Program-made: the position numbers and the translations under genes
Notes under the pieces: model-generated
Databases searched by the model: none
What the model was told of the DNA's origin: nothing
Seen by the model: only the letters and a program-made list of their open reading frames with translations
Source of the DNA: Anaerotruncus sp.
Lineage (GTDB): Bacteria > Bacillota > Clostridia > Oscillospirales > Acutalibacteraceae
Direction: 5' to 3'
DNA length: 64,000 nt
NCBI GenBank assembly: GCA_022009795.1
Contig: CP091724.1
Location: 682,001 to 746,000 of the forward strand
Part shown: positions 29,925 through 40,422 of the stretch, one piece after another
How the letters are laid out: each line of letters opens with the position of its first letter
Numbering within the stretch: position 1 is the stretch's first letter

Positions 29925-31897
29925 TCATTTTTCCTTAAGTTCATTTATCTTATCGCGCAAATAAGCGGCATGCTCAAATTCAAGCAGCTTTGCCGCTTCT
30001 TTCATTTCTGCAGTAAGCTTTTGAATAAGCGCTTCCTTTTCTTTTTTTGAAAGACGCTTCTTGCTTCTGCCCTCCACCTTTTCCTTTGGAGGTAATTTCA
30101 AGCACATCGCGCACGCTCTTTTTAATTGTTTGCGGAGTAATGCCGTGCTCTTCGTTATATTTTTGCTGAAGCGTGCGGCGGCGCAAAGTTTCCGTTATCG
30201 CCTTTTCCATTGAGGGCGTTACGCAATCCGCATACATTATAACCTCGCCGTTTGCATTTCTTGCCGCTCTGCCGATTGTTTGCACAAGCGAAGTTTCGGA
30301 GCGCAAAAAGCCCTCTTTATCGGCATCAAGAATTGCAACGAGCGAAACCTCGGGAATATCAAGCCCCTCGCGCAAAAGGTTTATGCCCACAAGCACATCG
30401 AATTCACCGAGGCGCAAATCACGAATGATTTCCATTCGTTCAATCGTGTCAACATCGTGGTGCATATAGCGCACCTTAATTCCAAAGCCCTCAAGATAAG
30501 TTGTTAAATCCTCCGCCATTGCTTTGGTAAGGGTTGTAACAAGCACTCGTTCGCCGCGTTCGGTTCTGATATTGATTTCGGAAACAAGATCATCCATTTG
30601 ATCATCCGTGGGCTTAACCGTGATTTCAGGATCAAGCAGGCCTGTGGGCCTGATGATTTGCTCAACAATGCGTGTGGAATGCTCTTTTTCAAACTCGCCC
30701 GGCGTTGCCGAGGTGAAAAACAACCTGATTTATTTTTTTGAATAAAATTCATCAAAGGTGAGAGGCCTGTTATCAAACGCCGACGGAAGCCTGAAGCCGT
30801 ATTCAATAAGACTTGCCTTACGGCTGTGGTCTCCGCCGTACATTCCTCTAACCTGCGGCAGCATAACATGGCTTTCATCACAAAACAAAAGAAAATCTTT
30901 AGGAAAATAATCCAGCAGGGTAAACGGAGCTTCACCGGGCTTTCTGCCGCTCATAACGGCGGAGTAGTTTTCAATTCCTTTGCAAAAGCCGGTTTCCTGA
31001 AGCATTTCAATATCATTCATTGTGCGCTCTTTAATTCGCTGAGCCTCAAGCAGCTTGCCCTTTGATTCAAAATAGGCAATACGCTCAACCATTTCGTTAT
31101 ATATTTTATCAAGCGCGGTTTTCATTTTTTCCGCACCCACAACATAATGCGAAGCGGGATAAATACAAGCATGCGAAAGTATTCCCTCAACCTTGCCGGT
31201 GAGCGGGTTAATCTCTGCTATTCTGTCTATTTCATCGCCGAAAAATTCAACCCTTATTGCATTACCAGAAGAACCGGCGGGGAAAATTTCAACCGTGTCT
31301 CCCCTGACTCTGAATTTATTGCGCACAAAATTTATATCATTTCGCTCATATTGAATTGAAACAAGGCGGGCAAGAAGCTCGTCGCGTTCAAGCTTAGCCC
31401 CGCTGCGAAGTGAAATAACCATATTACGGTAATCTATCGGGTCGCCTATAGAATATATACAGGAAACCGAAGCAACTATAATAACATCTCGGCGCTCCGA
31501 AAGAGCGGCGGTGGCACTGTGGCGCAATTTATCTATTTCCTCGTTAATGGCACTGTCTTTTTCTATATAGGTATCTGTTGTAGGCACATAAGCTTCCGGC
31601 TGATAATAATCGTAATAGGAAGCAAAATATTCAACAGCGTTTTTCCGGAAAAAACTCTTTAAATTCCGAACAAAGCTGAGCTGCCAGGGTTTTATTGTGG
31701 GCGAGCACCAATGTCGGTCTGTTAATTTTTTCTATAATATTCGCCATTGTAAAGGTTTTGCCGGAGCCTGTAACACCCATCAGAGTTTGCTCCTTATCGC
31801 CGTTCAAAACGCCTTTCACAAGTGCATCTATTGCCTGCGGCTGATCACCCGTCGGCTTATATTCGCTTACAAGCTTAAATTTATCCGTATAAATCAT
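29925..31897 (-). CDS. uvrB: Excinuclease ABC subunit B, frameshifted
   Basis: Helicase-like core of the UvrABC nuclease. N-terminal KPTGDQPQAIDALVKGV, Walker A GVTGSGKTFTMANIIEK, and RPTLVLAHNKTLAAQL. The beta-hairpin and DEAD-like regions follow (LLFCDESHVMLPQVRGMYGG). Helicase motifs V and VI appear as LVGINLLREGLDIPEVSLVA and SLVQTIGRAARNANG. The C-terminal UVR domain that contacts UvrC is LLEFEHAAYLRDKINELK. Breaks near 31640, 30730, 30100 and 31590. SD AAAGG precedes ATG at 31897. The gene ends 15 bases before uvrA, forming an operon. Confidence 0.96.
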
Positions 31898-31998
31898 CCT
31901 TTCGCCGCAACCGTACTCACATATGAATACTTTTTTTCCGAGTGAGACACAAAAAAAATTTTTTTATTATTTATAATCGGAGTTATTATAACACATTA

Positions 31999-32027
31999 TT
32001 TACTTTTTGCAAATTGTATTATATAAT
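31999..32027 (+). promoter_or_regulatory. Promoter upstream of the pseudouridine synthase gene
   Basis: TTTACT (31999-32004), 17 bases, TATAAT (32022-32027). The -10 ends only six bases before the ATG at 32034, so the mRNA would be nearly leaderless if this promoter is used. Confidence 0.5.
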
Positions 32028-32033
32028 TAGTGT

Positions 32034-32982
32034 ATGAAAATTTTAACAGTAAGCAAAAACGATTCTGGGCAAAGGCTTGATAAATATTTACTTAAAGTTT
32101 TCCCGAAGCTGCCGAAATCGCTTATGTACAAAGAAATAAGAAAAAAAGAATATAAAAAAATCAACAAAAAAACGCACGCAGCCCGATTATATAATTAAAG
32201 AGGGCGAGGAAATTTCACTTTATCTTAAAGACGATGTGCTTGAGGAAAAAAGAAGCATTACGATTTTACGAAAGCCCCGACGGAGCTTGATATTCTTTAT
32301 GAAGATGAAAAACATAATGCTCATAAATAAGCGCCCCGGGCTTCTTTGCCATCCTGACGGCAAAGAATACACAGCAACGCTGATTGCAGCAGTTAAGCGC
32401 AGACTTTTTGAAAGCGGCGAATGGAAGCCGGACGATGATGAGGCTTTCACCCCGTCGCTCGCCAACAGGATAGACAGAAATACCGGCGGAATAGTTATCG
32501 CGGCAAAAAACGCGCAGGCGCTCAGGATTTTAAACGATAAAATCAAAACGCGTGAAATTGAAAAGCATTATCTTGCCGCGGTTCACGGCAGATTTGACAT
32601 TAAAAGTGCCGAGCTGACCGCCTATTTAACCAAAAACGAACGCACAAACACGGTTTCCGTTTTTGACAAGGAAAAGCCGCGCTCAAAAAAAATAATAACC
32701 GAATACACCGTTATAGACGAATACGGCGATTATTCGCTGCTGGATATTGATTTGAAAACAGGGCGCACTCATCAAATAAGAGCGCATATGGCGCATATAG
32801 GGCATCCGCTTTTAAACGACGGCAAATACGGCACAGAGGAAGGCAGGTTTCGCCAGGCGCTTTACAGTTACAAGCTCATATTCAACATTAAGGATGCAGG
32901 CATTTTAAATTACCTTGCCGGCCGTGAATTCACAGCAGAAAACTGCGAAATATTAAGAAAATTTAAGGAGAGAAAATTCTGA
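32034..32982 (+). CDS. RluA-family pseudouridine synthase, frameshifted
   Basis: Converts uridine to pseudouridine in rRNA or tRNA. The N-terminal S4-like domain reads DSGQRLDKYLLKVFPKLPKS and IKEGEEISLYLKDDV. The catalytic motif is LANRIDRNTGGIVIAAKN, with Asp in the RxDxxTxG pattern. The other family region is DIDLKTGRTHQIRAHMAHIG then HPLLNDGKYG. Breaks lie near 32170 and 32270. About 316 codons. Which of RluC, RluD or others it corresponds to is not decidable. Its TGA overlaps the next ATG. Confidence 0.9.
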
Positions 32983-33638
32983 TGAACGATAAATTTATAA
33001 GGCTGCTTTCACCGATTTCATTGGCGGTTTACGGAATACTTGATTTGGCGGTGCTCGGCTTCGGCGTTTTTTTGCGATAAAAAAAGCAACCGTGATGCTC
33101 AACACATGGGTGATCATTTTTTTATTGCAATCGAGATTTTTGCAATTATTATTGCGATTATAGGCACAAAGGAGTTGCTTTCAAACGGCGTTAAATTCAG
33201 CGACGACGAAGCCGAATTTACTGGTGTTGACGACAATAACATTGTGGCATATGACGACATTATTACAATTGAAGCATACAGAGACACATCCGCAAGCTTT
33301 ACCAAGAATTTTCGACATGCGCCATTCGCTTTTTGATTTTTACATTAAAAAGACGAAAGCGGCGAAAAAACAAACACAATCGATATTGGACTTGTAAACA
33401 ACGGCGCATTAAATAAAGTGCTTAATGAATTCAAAAAGCATATTGATGCCGACAAAATCACTTTCACTCAGGTAAAGAAATCAAAGCTTGCCGCAAAAAA
33501 ATCGAAAAAGGCAAAAGAAAGGCCTGACGATGAAAACGTGAAAAAAACAATAATTCGGCAAACGAAGGTGTGATGAAGAAAACAAGTGAAGTGCCTAATC
33601 TTGACCTTGAACCAACAGAAAAAGTACAAAAAGAATAA
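32982..33638 (+). CDS. Hypothetical two-TM protein with charged tail, frameshifted
   Basis: Unrecognised. It starts within the stop of the preceding gene (TGATG). Two hydrophobic segments (SPISLAVYGILDLAVLGFG and FFIAIEIFAIIIAIIGTKEL) are followed by a soluble domain with VKFSDDEAEFTGVDDNNIVA and YDDIITIEAYRDTSASFTKN, which looks PH-like, and a lysine/asparagine-rich tail (PNLDLEPTEKVQKE). Breaks near 33075, 33310, 33350 and 33545. About 219 codons. The TM plus PH-like layout is common in small Firmicutes membrane proteins, but no function can be assigned. Confidence 0.55.
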
Positions 33639-33656
33639 TCGGCTTTTGAGAAACAT

Positions 33657-33692
33657 AAAACGCGCAGTAGCAAACATACTGCGCGTTTTTTT
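33657..33692. terminator. Terminator between converging genes
   Basis: AAAACGCGCAGTA and TACTGCGCGTTTT flank GCAAACA and are followed by more T; the left arm gives an A-run, so it can act on both strands. Confidence 0.85.
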
Positions 33693-33708
33693 ATTCATTT
33701 ATTTAAAT

Positions 33709-34178
33709 TTAACTATAAAAATCCCGATCGGCAAATTCAATGCTTTGAAGCGAATAATCGGTGCCGAACACGGCGATAAATTCACCGAGCGCCGTTTTAC
33801 CGCAGACCTGATGACCGCTGTTCAGCTTTTCCAAATCGGATTTTGAAAGCTTTTGCACCTCTTTTATTATATCAAAAACAGCAATTGCGGGATTTGTGAG
33901 TTCAAAAATTATTATTAGGCTCGGATATTTTTTTATATCACCGTATGAAAAAAAGCGAGTTCGCTGCCGTTATAGGTAATATTAAGCCCCTTTGCCGCAG
34001 TTGAAAGCACATCAACCTCGACGCCCTGCCGAGAATAAGTTATTTTACAATCATATTCAAAACCGCGACAGGATATACGCGCGCTTTTTGAAAAATAAGG
34101 CAGCTCAAAATCATTTTTTTGCGCACTGCAACCACAAAGCAAAATCAAAGCCAAAAAAATCGGAAAAAGCCTTTTCAA
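33709..34178 (-). CDS. Small lipoprotein, frameshifted
   Basis: Starts with a lipoprotein signal peptide (MKRLFPIFLALILLCGCSAQ; cleavage before the Cys). The mature part has DFELPYFSKSARISCRGFEY and a repair across shifts near 33930 and 33905 gives SDLEKLNSGHQVCGKTALGE and a C-terminus IEFADRDFYS. The family is not recognised; small lipoproteins of this pattern in Clostridia are predicted to sit on the outer face of the membrane. It is last in the lacZ-acpS-nnr transcript, 14 bases after the preceding gene. Confidence 0.65.
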
Positions 34179-34192
34179 TAAAAATCATTCCG

Positions 34193-35702
34193 TTATTCAA
34201 ATTCGCTCATAAGCGCACCGAGCAAATCGAGCATATCCTCAATTGTCATTCCGCGGGTGCTGATTTCCCTTGCCGTTATATCGCCGCATTTGCCGTGAAT
34301 ATAAACGGCACAGCGAGCCGCGGCATAGGCATTCATACCCTGAGCAATAAACGAAGCGATCATGCCCGTGAGCATATCCCCCGTGCCGCCCATAGCCATG
34401 CCCGGATTGCCCGTGATGTTTACAAAAACAGAATCTCCGTCCGTAACAACGGTGTTAGCACCTTTAAGAACCATGATGCATGAATATTCCTTGGCGAAAG
34501 CTTTTGCCGTTTCTATTCTTGACGCACAAACCGATGCAACGGAATCGCCGATAAGCCGCGCCATCTCACCCGGATGAGGTGTGAGCACAACGGGCGCTTT
34601 AGAGTCTTTTATAACATCTATATTCGGCAAAACCGAATTTATTCCATCAGCATCAAGAACAACCGGCACCTCGGATTCCTTTATAATTTGGTTCACTATA
34701 ACCTGAGTATCGTCATTATTCCCTATTCCGCAGCCGATTGCAACACTGTCCGCCCACGAAAGCTCCTCGGTTATTTTATTAAGCGCGCCCATTGAAAAGG
34801 TGCGCTGTTCGTTTTCACTCAGCGGCAAAAACACGGGCTGAATCAAATGCGAGGTCATAACCGGATAAATAGATTTGGGAAATGCACATTTAAGCAAACC
34901 CACACCTGTTTTGAGCGCCGACTTTGCACAAATAACCGCGGCACCCGGCATATCATAGCTTCCGCAAAAATTGAGCTGATGCCCGTTTTGCCCCTTATTT
35001 GAATTTATGTTGCGCCTATTGAAACAGCTTTTAACAAAATCGGGCGTTATCGTCTGCACACAATTATGTTCAAAGCAATCATCCGGAATGCCTATATTAA
35101 CAACATATGTTTTTGCCGCAATAATCATTGGCGGGCGGCAAAACATGGCAATATTTTAAGGTTGAAATCGCGACGGTGTAATCTGCCTTCACTGCTTTAT
35201 ACACCGTTCCGCAGGACGCGTCCGTTCCGCTCGGAGTGTCTATGGCAACAACCTTGGCGGGTGAGGAATTAACAGCGTCAAATACAGCGGAAAAAGGCTC
35301 TCTTGCTTCACCGTGAAAGCCAATGCCGAATATGCAGTCAATTATAAGCGTATCGCCGAGCGGCTCTTCGCCGAAAGAAAAGCACGGAACACCCAAATCT
35401 GCGGCACGGTTAAAATACATAAGCGGCTCGGGCAATTCGGGTACTTTATCGGCGAGCACGATTTGCGCATCGGCGCCGAAAGATTTTAAATCGGCGGCAA
35501 TCACAAATCCGTCACCGGCATTTTTGCCGTTTCCGCACACGACGGAAACGGTTTTGCCCTTAATTTCATCACCGAAAAGCTTAATGATTTTTGAAGCGCA
35601 CGCATCGCCTGCCCTTTTCATAAGCTCAGCTTCGGTGAAATATTTTTTTCAAAGGACAAAGCCTCGGCCTTTTTTGATTTCCTTTGCCGTGAGTATTCTC
35701 AT
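34193..35702 (-). CDS. nnr: Bifunctional NAD(P)HX epimerase/dehydratase, frameshifted
   Basis: Repairs hydrated NADH and NADPH: the N-terminal YjeF domain epimerises, the C-terminal ribokinase-like domain dehydrates with ADP/ATP. The N-domain has VVCGNGKNAGDGFVIAADLK and IDCIFGIGFHGEAREPF, then AIDTPSGTDASCG. The C-domain has NSNKGQNGHQLNFCGSYDMP, VLTPHPGEMARLIG, and GNPGMAMGGTGDMLTGMIAS. Shifts near 35650, 35635 and 35110. ATG at 35702. About 503 codons, the expected fused length. Confidence 0.93.
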
Positions 35703-35707
35703 AACCT

Positions 35708-36024
35708 TCACTCCCAAACGATTACCGCGGCAATTGCATAATCGCCGTCATGGCTGATTGAAACACTGCTGTTTTCAAACTGCGGAAAATAAGGCTCGCC
35801 CGAATCCTTGTGCAAAAACCTCATACGAATTAAGCTGCCTGTCTATTCCGATACCGAGAGCTTTAACAAGCGCCTCTTTTTGCGGCAAAAAGCCCCGCAT
35901 AATTTTGAGGAGATTTGCAATATTCACGCTCATTTTCAGTATAAACACAGTTTAAAAAAAGCTCTGCTTTTTTTATGCTTTCTATTCTTGAAATTTGAAT
36001 TATATCCGTTCCGATTTTAAACAT
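35708..36024 (-). CDS. acpS: Holo-[acyl-carrier-protein] synthase, frameshifted
   Basis: Attaches the phosphopantetheine arm of CoA to acyl carrier protein. The deduced start MFKIGTDIIQISRIES contains the metal-binding Asp. The second motif is FAAKEALVKALGIGI, and SVSISHDGDYAIAAVIVWE ends the protein. Breaks near 35900 and 35810. ATG at 36024 follows the lacZ stop immediately (TAAATG). About 105 codons, normal size. Its usual neighbour nnr follows after five bases. Confidence 0.88.
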
Positions 36025-39000
36025 TTATTCTCCGATAGGCTTAATTTTAAATGAGTTTTTATAGCTTGCCGCAAATACTTTCCTGCTGTTTTTATCGGGA
36101 ATGGGACCGCAAGCGTTTGATCCCGCACCGAGCATATAACCGTCTATTCCTATAAAAGAGGTGTCATAATCAAGCAAATCCTCGTTATGCGTGGCTTTGG
36201 CACACTGTTCGGGATTATAATGATGCGCCGAGAACACAAAAGAATTATCACTTTCGACTTTAATTCCCGTGCCTTCATCATCCGTTATTTCAGCCCAGTA
36301 GGTTGAATATCTCATTTCGCTTTCCTGCGGCTTAATATATTTACAGCGCATATCGGAAACACTTGTTTCAACAACCTTTAAAACGGCATGCTCGTGAAAA
36401 TCGGAGAGAGATTCACAATCATACCCGAAATATTTGATATTTTTTTAAATTTCTTCGGCATTTCAAATGCAAGGCCGAGCCTTTGGGGGCATTTTAACGG
36501 CGAGGCATGAAAACTTGTAGGAAACGGCTATTTCACCGTTTCCGTTAATGCTAAGTAACACTTTGAGATGCCCTGCGTTGCTGAAGGTTGCGGTGCGAAG
36601 CTTATAAACCGTTGTTATATCAACACAATCTCCGTTTTGCTTATAAGAAGATTTGCTCTTTGAAGTTGAAAGATACGGCAAACCGTCTTTCTTCCAAATA
36701 ATCTTCAAATACATATCGTTATCGAGCGGTGCCCTGTAAACAGACGGAACAAAGCCTCTGGAATTACCGAGCGTTATTTGATTCAAAAAGCTCTTTACCG
36801 TTAAATTTATAGCTTTCAAGCTCACCGGTTTTGCAGTTAAATATGAGCCTACCGCCTTTATAATATACAACGGCTCTGCCCTCGCTTGATTTGATTTCGG
36901 CTTTGGATTCACAGGCAGTTTGCGGCGCGGAATAATCGCCGGACAGAATGATTTGCTCGTGAGCGATTTCATCCTCAAGTTCAAAATAAGTAAACACAAT
37001 TGAAGTGTGACCTTTTTTGAACATAATCAACTTTAACTGTTTGTGATGCCTGCGGCTCAATTATTAAATTCAATTCTCCGCTCGAAGCTTCAATGCCGTC
37101 GTTTAAAAATGCTGTATTTAACATTAAACTCAGCCGTTTTTAAAATAAAAAAATGATTGAAAAAAATTCAAAAATCATTTCCGCCGAGATGCTTAGCGCG
37201 AACGGGACGATAGCAAGCTTTCATTTGCAGCGCGCCGGTGTGCGGCTCTCTGCTTGGGAAGAAAAAGACCGTCTACGCAAAAAAATTACCGTCATGCTTC
37301 CATTCTGCATGATCGCCGCCGTATGTATACTTATATTTTCCCACACCGTCATATGCAGCGTGATCGGCAAATTCCCAAATGCAGCCGCCCATCATATTAT
37401 CGGCAGAATAGAAAAGATTTACATAATCCTCGAGTGAGCCTGCACCTACACCCATAGCATGAGCATATTCGCAAAGATAAAACGGCTTTTCATAATATTT
37501 TGAAGGCAAGCCCTTTCCGGCTGCGATTTTTTTGCAAATATTCGGCCATGTGTACATTTCGGAATGAACATCATATGACCAACGTTTTGTGCGGGTTACG
37601 CCCTCATAATGAATGGGCAAATCGGTTAATCTTTTAAGCTCATCATAGCAATAATCCTGGCATTTATAGCCGCCGGATTCATTGCCGAGCGACCACATTA
37701 TTATGCTTGCATGGTTTCTGTCACGCCTAAACATACGCATAACTCTGTCTGAAAAAAATGCTCTTTCCATTCTGAGTCGGCGGAAATTAAATTAGGCTTT
37801 AAGATTTCGCCGCAGCCGTGGCACTCGATATCCGCTTCATCCACGACATAAACACCGTATTCATCGCACAAATCCAAGAAAATCGGATCCGGAGGATAAT
37901 GTGATGTGCGCACACAGTTAACATTATATTCCTTAAAAATCCGCACATCTCTTTCCATATCGGAAACAGACATAGTATAGCCTTTTTTTCTGCATCTGTG
38001 TCGTGATGATTTATGCCGAGCAGCTTGATTTTTTTATCGTTAAAAAAGAACACATTTTTATCAATATGCACATTTTTAAAGCCGATACGTCTGCGAATAA
38101 TTTCCTCGGTTTTTTTCCGTTTCTCGAAAGAGAAATATAAAGGTCATAAAGTTTTTGGAATTTCCGCAGACCATTCCTGCACATCAAGCACATCAAAGGT
38201 AAGCTTATCCACCTTGCCGGGGCATATTTTAAGCGAGCGCTCGGCAATCAGATTATCGCCGTCTTTAATCACCGCTTCAAAAATCACCTCGTCCGCTATT
38301 TTAAAAACAGGAAGCAAATCAAGAAGATAAGCACCGTCTTCACGACGCTTTGTTTTTGATTTCAATATCATAAACCGAATTTATTCCTGTTTTTTTGTGA
38401 TATAAACATCCCTGAATATTCCGTTATTTCTAAACATATCCTGGCATTCAAGATAAGTGCCCGTGCACCATTTGTGCACAACTGCAACAATTTCATTTTC
38501 GCCCTGCACAAGCTTATCGGTAATATCAAATTCGGCAGTATTATGGCTGCCCTCGCTGTAGCCGACATATTTGCCGTTTACAAAAACATCAACGCATGAT
38601 GCAACGCCGAGAAAGGTTAAGGTATAATTGCCCTCGGCATCAGGAAGAGCAAACTTTTTCAAATACACACCGGCGGGGCAATCCTCGGGAAATTTAGGCG
38701 GTTCGCATTTAAACTGATACCTTGAATTTATATAATACGGTTCCTCATAACCCGTAAACTGCCAGCACGATGGCACGGTTATAATATCAAGCTTTTCTTT
38801 TTCCGTATCAAATTCATCGGGAATATCACTTCGATTTTGATAGTATTTAAACTCCCATTCGCCGGAAAGCACCGCCACCATGGACGAATTATAACGCTCT
38901 GTTCTGATATCGCTTTCAAGCATTTCGTTTTCGTTTGCAAACGGAATGAAATAGGAACGCGGATCAAGAATATTATCTTTAAAAAAACATTAAAGGTTTT

Positions 39001-39032
39001 TATAATTATCTTTTTTTCAGATTATAAATCAT
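36025..39032 (-). CDS. lacZ: GH2 beta-galactosidase (LacZ type), frameshifted
   Basis: Cytoplasmic GH2 enzyme hydrolysing terminal beta-galactosides. The repaired N-terminus runs MIYNLKKDNYKNL, then KDNILDPRSYFIPFANENEM, followed by the sugar-binding fold (GEWEFKYYQNRSDIPDEFD, PSCWQFTGYEEPYYIN). The acid/base motif is SIIMWSLGNESGGYKC (Glu in NES) and the nucleophile is YLCEYAHAMGVGAGSLEDY (Glu after Cys). The C-terminal beta-sandwich domain ends at FKIKPIGE. I chose ATG at 39032 because GGGGGAAAAAA precedes it. About ten frame breaks, for example near 38985, 38375, 38140, 37985, 37760, 37270, 37050-37140 and 36440. About 1000 codons. Confidence 0.92.
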
Positions 39033-39067
39033 TTTTTTCCCCCACAAAAGCAAATAGTTGCATAATA

Positions 39068-39096
39068 ATTATATCATAAAGCCGGCTTGCGTGCAA
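39068..39096 (-). promoter_or_regulatory. Promoter of lacZ
   Basis: Minus-strand TTGCAC (39096-39091), 17-base spacer, TATAAT (39073-39068), 35 bases before the chosen ATG. The spacer contains the palindrome AAGCCGGCTT, a possible repressor site. Confidence 0.6.
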
Positions 39097-39201
39097 TCAA
39101 ATAAAAAAATAACTTTACTTGCCGCTGAAATTGAGTTAAAATAGCATATATAATTTTTAATCCGAAAGCCTTAAAAACCGTGGCGAAATTCGGCATACGG
39201 C

Positions 39202-39228
39202 AATATTTACGGCGAAAATGTATAAACA
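39202..39228 (+). promoter_or_regulatory. Candidate sigma-E promoter of spoIIID
   Basis: AATATT (39202-39207) and TATAAACA (39221-39228) with 13 bases between resemble a sigma-E promoter, as expected for spoIIID. The match is imperfect and by eye. Confidence 0.35.
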
Positions 39229-39270
39229 AAGTGCTTTTTAAATATACATTACCAAGGACGGTGACTTCAC

Positions 39271-39531
39271 TTGATTGGTAATGTTGATAAAAGATGCGTT
39301 GAAATCGGCGAATACATACGGGATACCGGCGCCACGGTGCGCCGCGCCGCTGCGGTTTTCGGAATAAGCAAATCCACCGTGCACATAGATGTTACCAAAA
39401 GGCTTTATGATATAGACAGAATTTTATATAACCAGGTTAAAGCTGTTTTGGAAATAAACAAGGCGCAAAGGCACATACGCGGCGGAAATGCCACCAAAGA
39501 AAAATACAGCAAAATGAAACAAAATAAATAA
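39271..39531 (+). CDS. spoIIID: Sporulation transcription factor SpoIIID
   Basis: Mother-cell DNA-binding regulator acting after sigma-E. The 86-residue protein is intact. The helix-turn-helix is in TGATVRRAAAVFGISKSTVH, followed by the conserved DVTKRL and LYNQVKAVLEINKAQRHIRG, a near-signature of the family, and a basic tail. The start is TTG at 39271, with AGGACGGTGA upstream. Family members usually begin with ATG, so the start is the least certain part. Confidence 0.95.
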   Translation: MIGNVDKRCVEIGEYIRDTGATVRRAAAVFGISKSTVHIDVTKRLYDIDRILYNQVKAVLEINKAQRHIRGGNATKEKYSKMKQNK

Positions 39532-39556
39532 ACAACAGCAAACGGAGGAATTATAA

Positions 39557-40354
39557 ATGAAACTCGGCTTTATAGGCTGCGGAAACATGGCGTCTGCCAT
39601 AATAAGCGGCGCAGTTAAATCAGGCACGGTTGCGGGTAGCGATATTTACGCATTCAACCCCACCGAAACAAAAGTGAATATGCTTGCAGAAAAATTCGGC
39701 ATTAACTCCTGCAAAAGCGGCGTAGAGGTTGCCGATATTTGCGATTATATTGTGCTTTCCGTTAAGCCTAATGTGCTTGCGGGCGTTTTAAACGAAATCG
39801 CCGGCAATGTTGCGGGCAAAGGCAAGGTGCTTATTTCAATCGCGGCGGGTAAATCAATTGATTTTATTGCCGAGAATTTAAACAGCGATGAAAAAATCGT
39901 GCGCGTTATGCCAAACATAAACGCAGTTGTTTCCGAATCATGCAGTGCTTATTGCGCAAATTCACTTGTTTCCGAGAATGAAAAAGCTGAGGTGGAAAAG
40001 CTTTTTTCCGCAGTTGGCACAATTACGGAAATAGACGAAAGCATGTTTCCGCTTTTCGGAGTTATCGGCGGCTGCTCGCCTGCATTTGTCTATATGTTTA
40101 TAGATGCACTTGCGAGAGCAGGAGTTCAGCACGGAATGAAGAAAGAGCTTGCACTTAAATTTGCCGCGCAAAGCGTTTTGGGCAGTGCCAAAGCAGTTCT
40201 TGAAAGCAATGAGCACCCGTTTGAGCTTATAGACAAGGTTTGTTCACCGGGCGGAACAACAATAGAAGGCGTCGTTTCGCTTCAGGCAGACGGCTTTGAG
40301 TCAGCAGTTCACAACGCAGTTAACAAAGCCGTTGAAAAGGATAAAATGCTATAA
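39557..40354 (+). CDS. proC: Pyrroline-5-carboxylate reductase
   Basis: Reduces pyrroline-5-carboxylate to proline with NAD(P)H. Intact, 265 aa. The dinucleotide fold begins MKLGFIGCGNMASAIISGAV. The family signatures include VLSVKPNVLAGVL, RVMPNINAVVSESCSAYCAN, FGVIGGCSPAFVYMFIDALA and CSPGGTTIEGVVSLQADGF. AACGGAGGAATTATAA precedes ATG. It lies 25 bases after spoIIID, possibly in the same transcript. Confidence 0.97.
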   Translation: MKLGFIGCGNMASAIISGAVKSGTVAGSDIYAFNPTETKVNMLAEKFGINSCKSGVEVADICDYIVLSVKPNVLAGVLNEIAGNVAGKGKVLISIAAGKSIDFIAENLNSDEKIVRVMPNINAVVSESCSAYCANSLVSENEKAEVEKLFSAVGTITEIDESMFPLFGVIGGCSPAFVYMFIDALARAGVQHGMKKELALKFAAQSVLGSAKAVLESNEHPFELIDKVCSPGGTTIEGVVSLQADGFESAVHNAVNKAVEKDKML

Positions 40355-40386
40355 TATAAAGATACCATACACTTTAAAACATAAAA

Positions 40387-40420
40387 AAACTCCTTTGAGA
40401 ACACTCAAAGGAGTTTTTTT
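40387..40420. terminator. Bidirectional terminator between proC and the YhgE gene
   Basis: AAACTCCTTTGAG and CTCAAAGGAGTTT form a perfect 13-base stem around AACA, with T-run after and A-run before. Confidence 0.9.
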
Positions 40421-40422
40421 AT

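Noticed and set aside
36025..39032. lacZ as a decayed gene because it has the most breaks
   Set aside because: Break density tracks length and A/T runs, both catalytic Glu motifs are intact, and the promoter and ribosome site are good.
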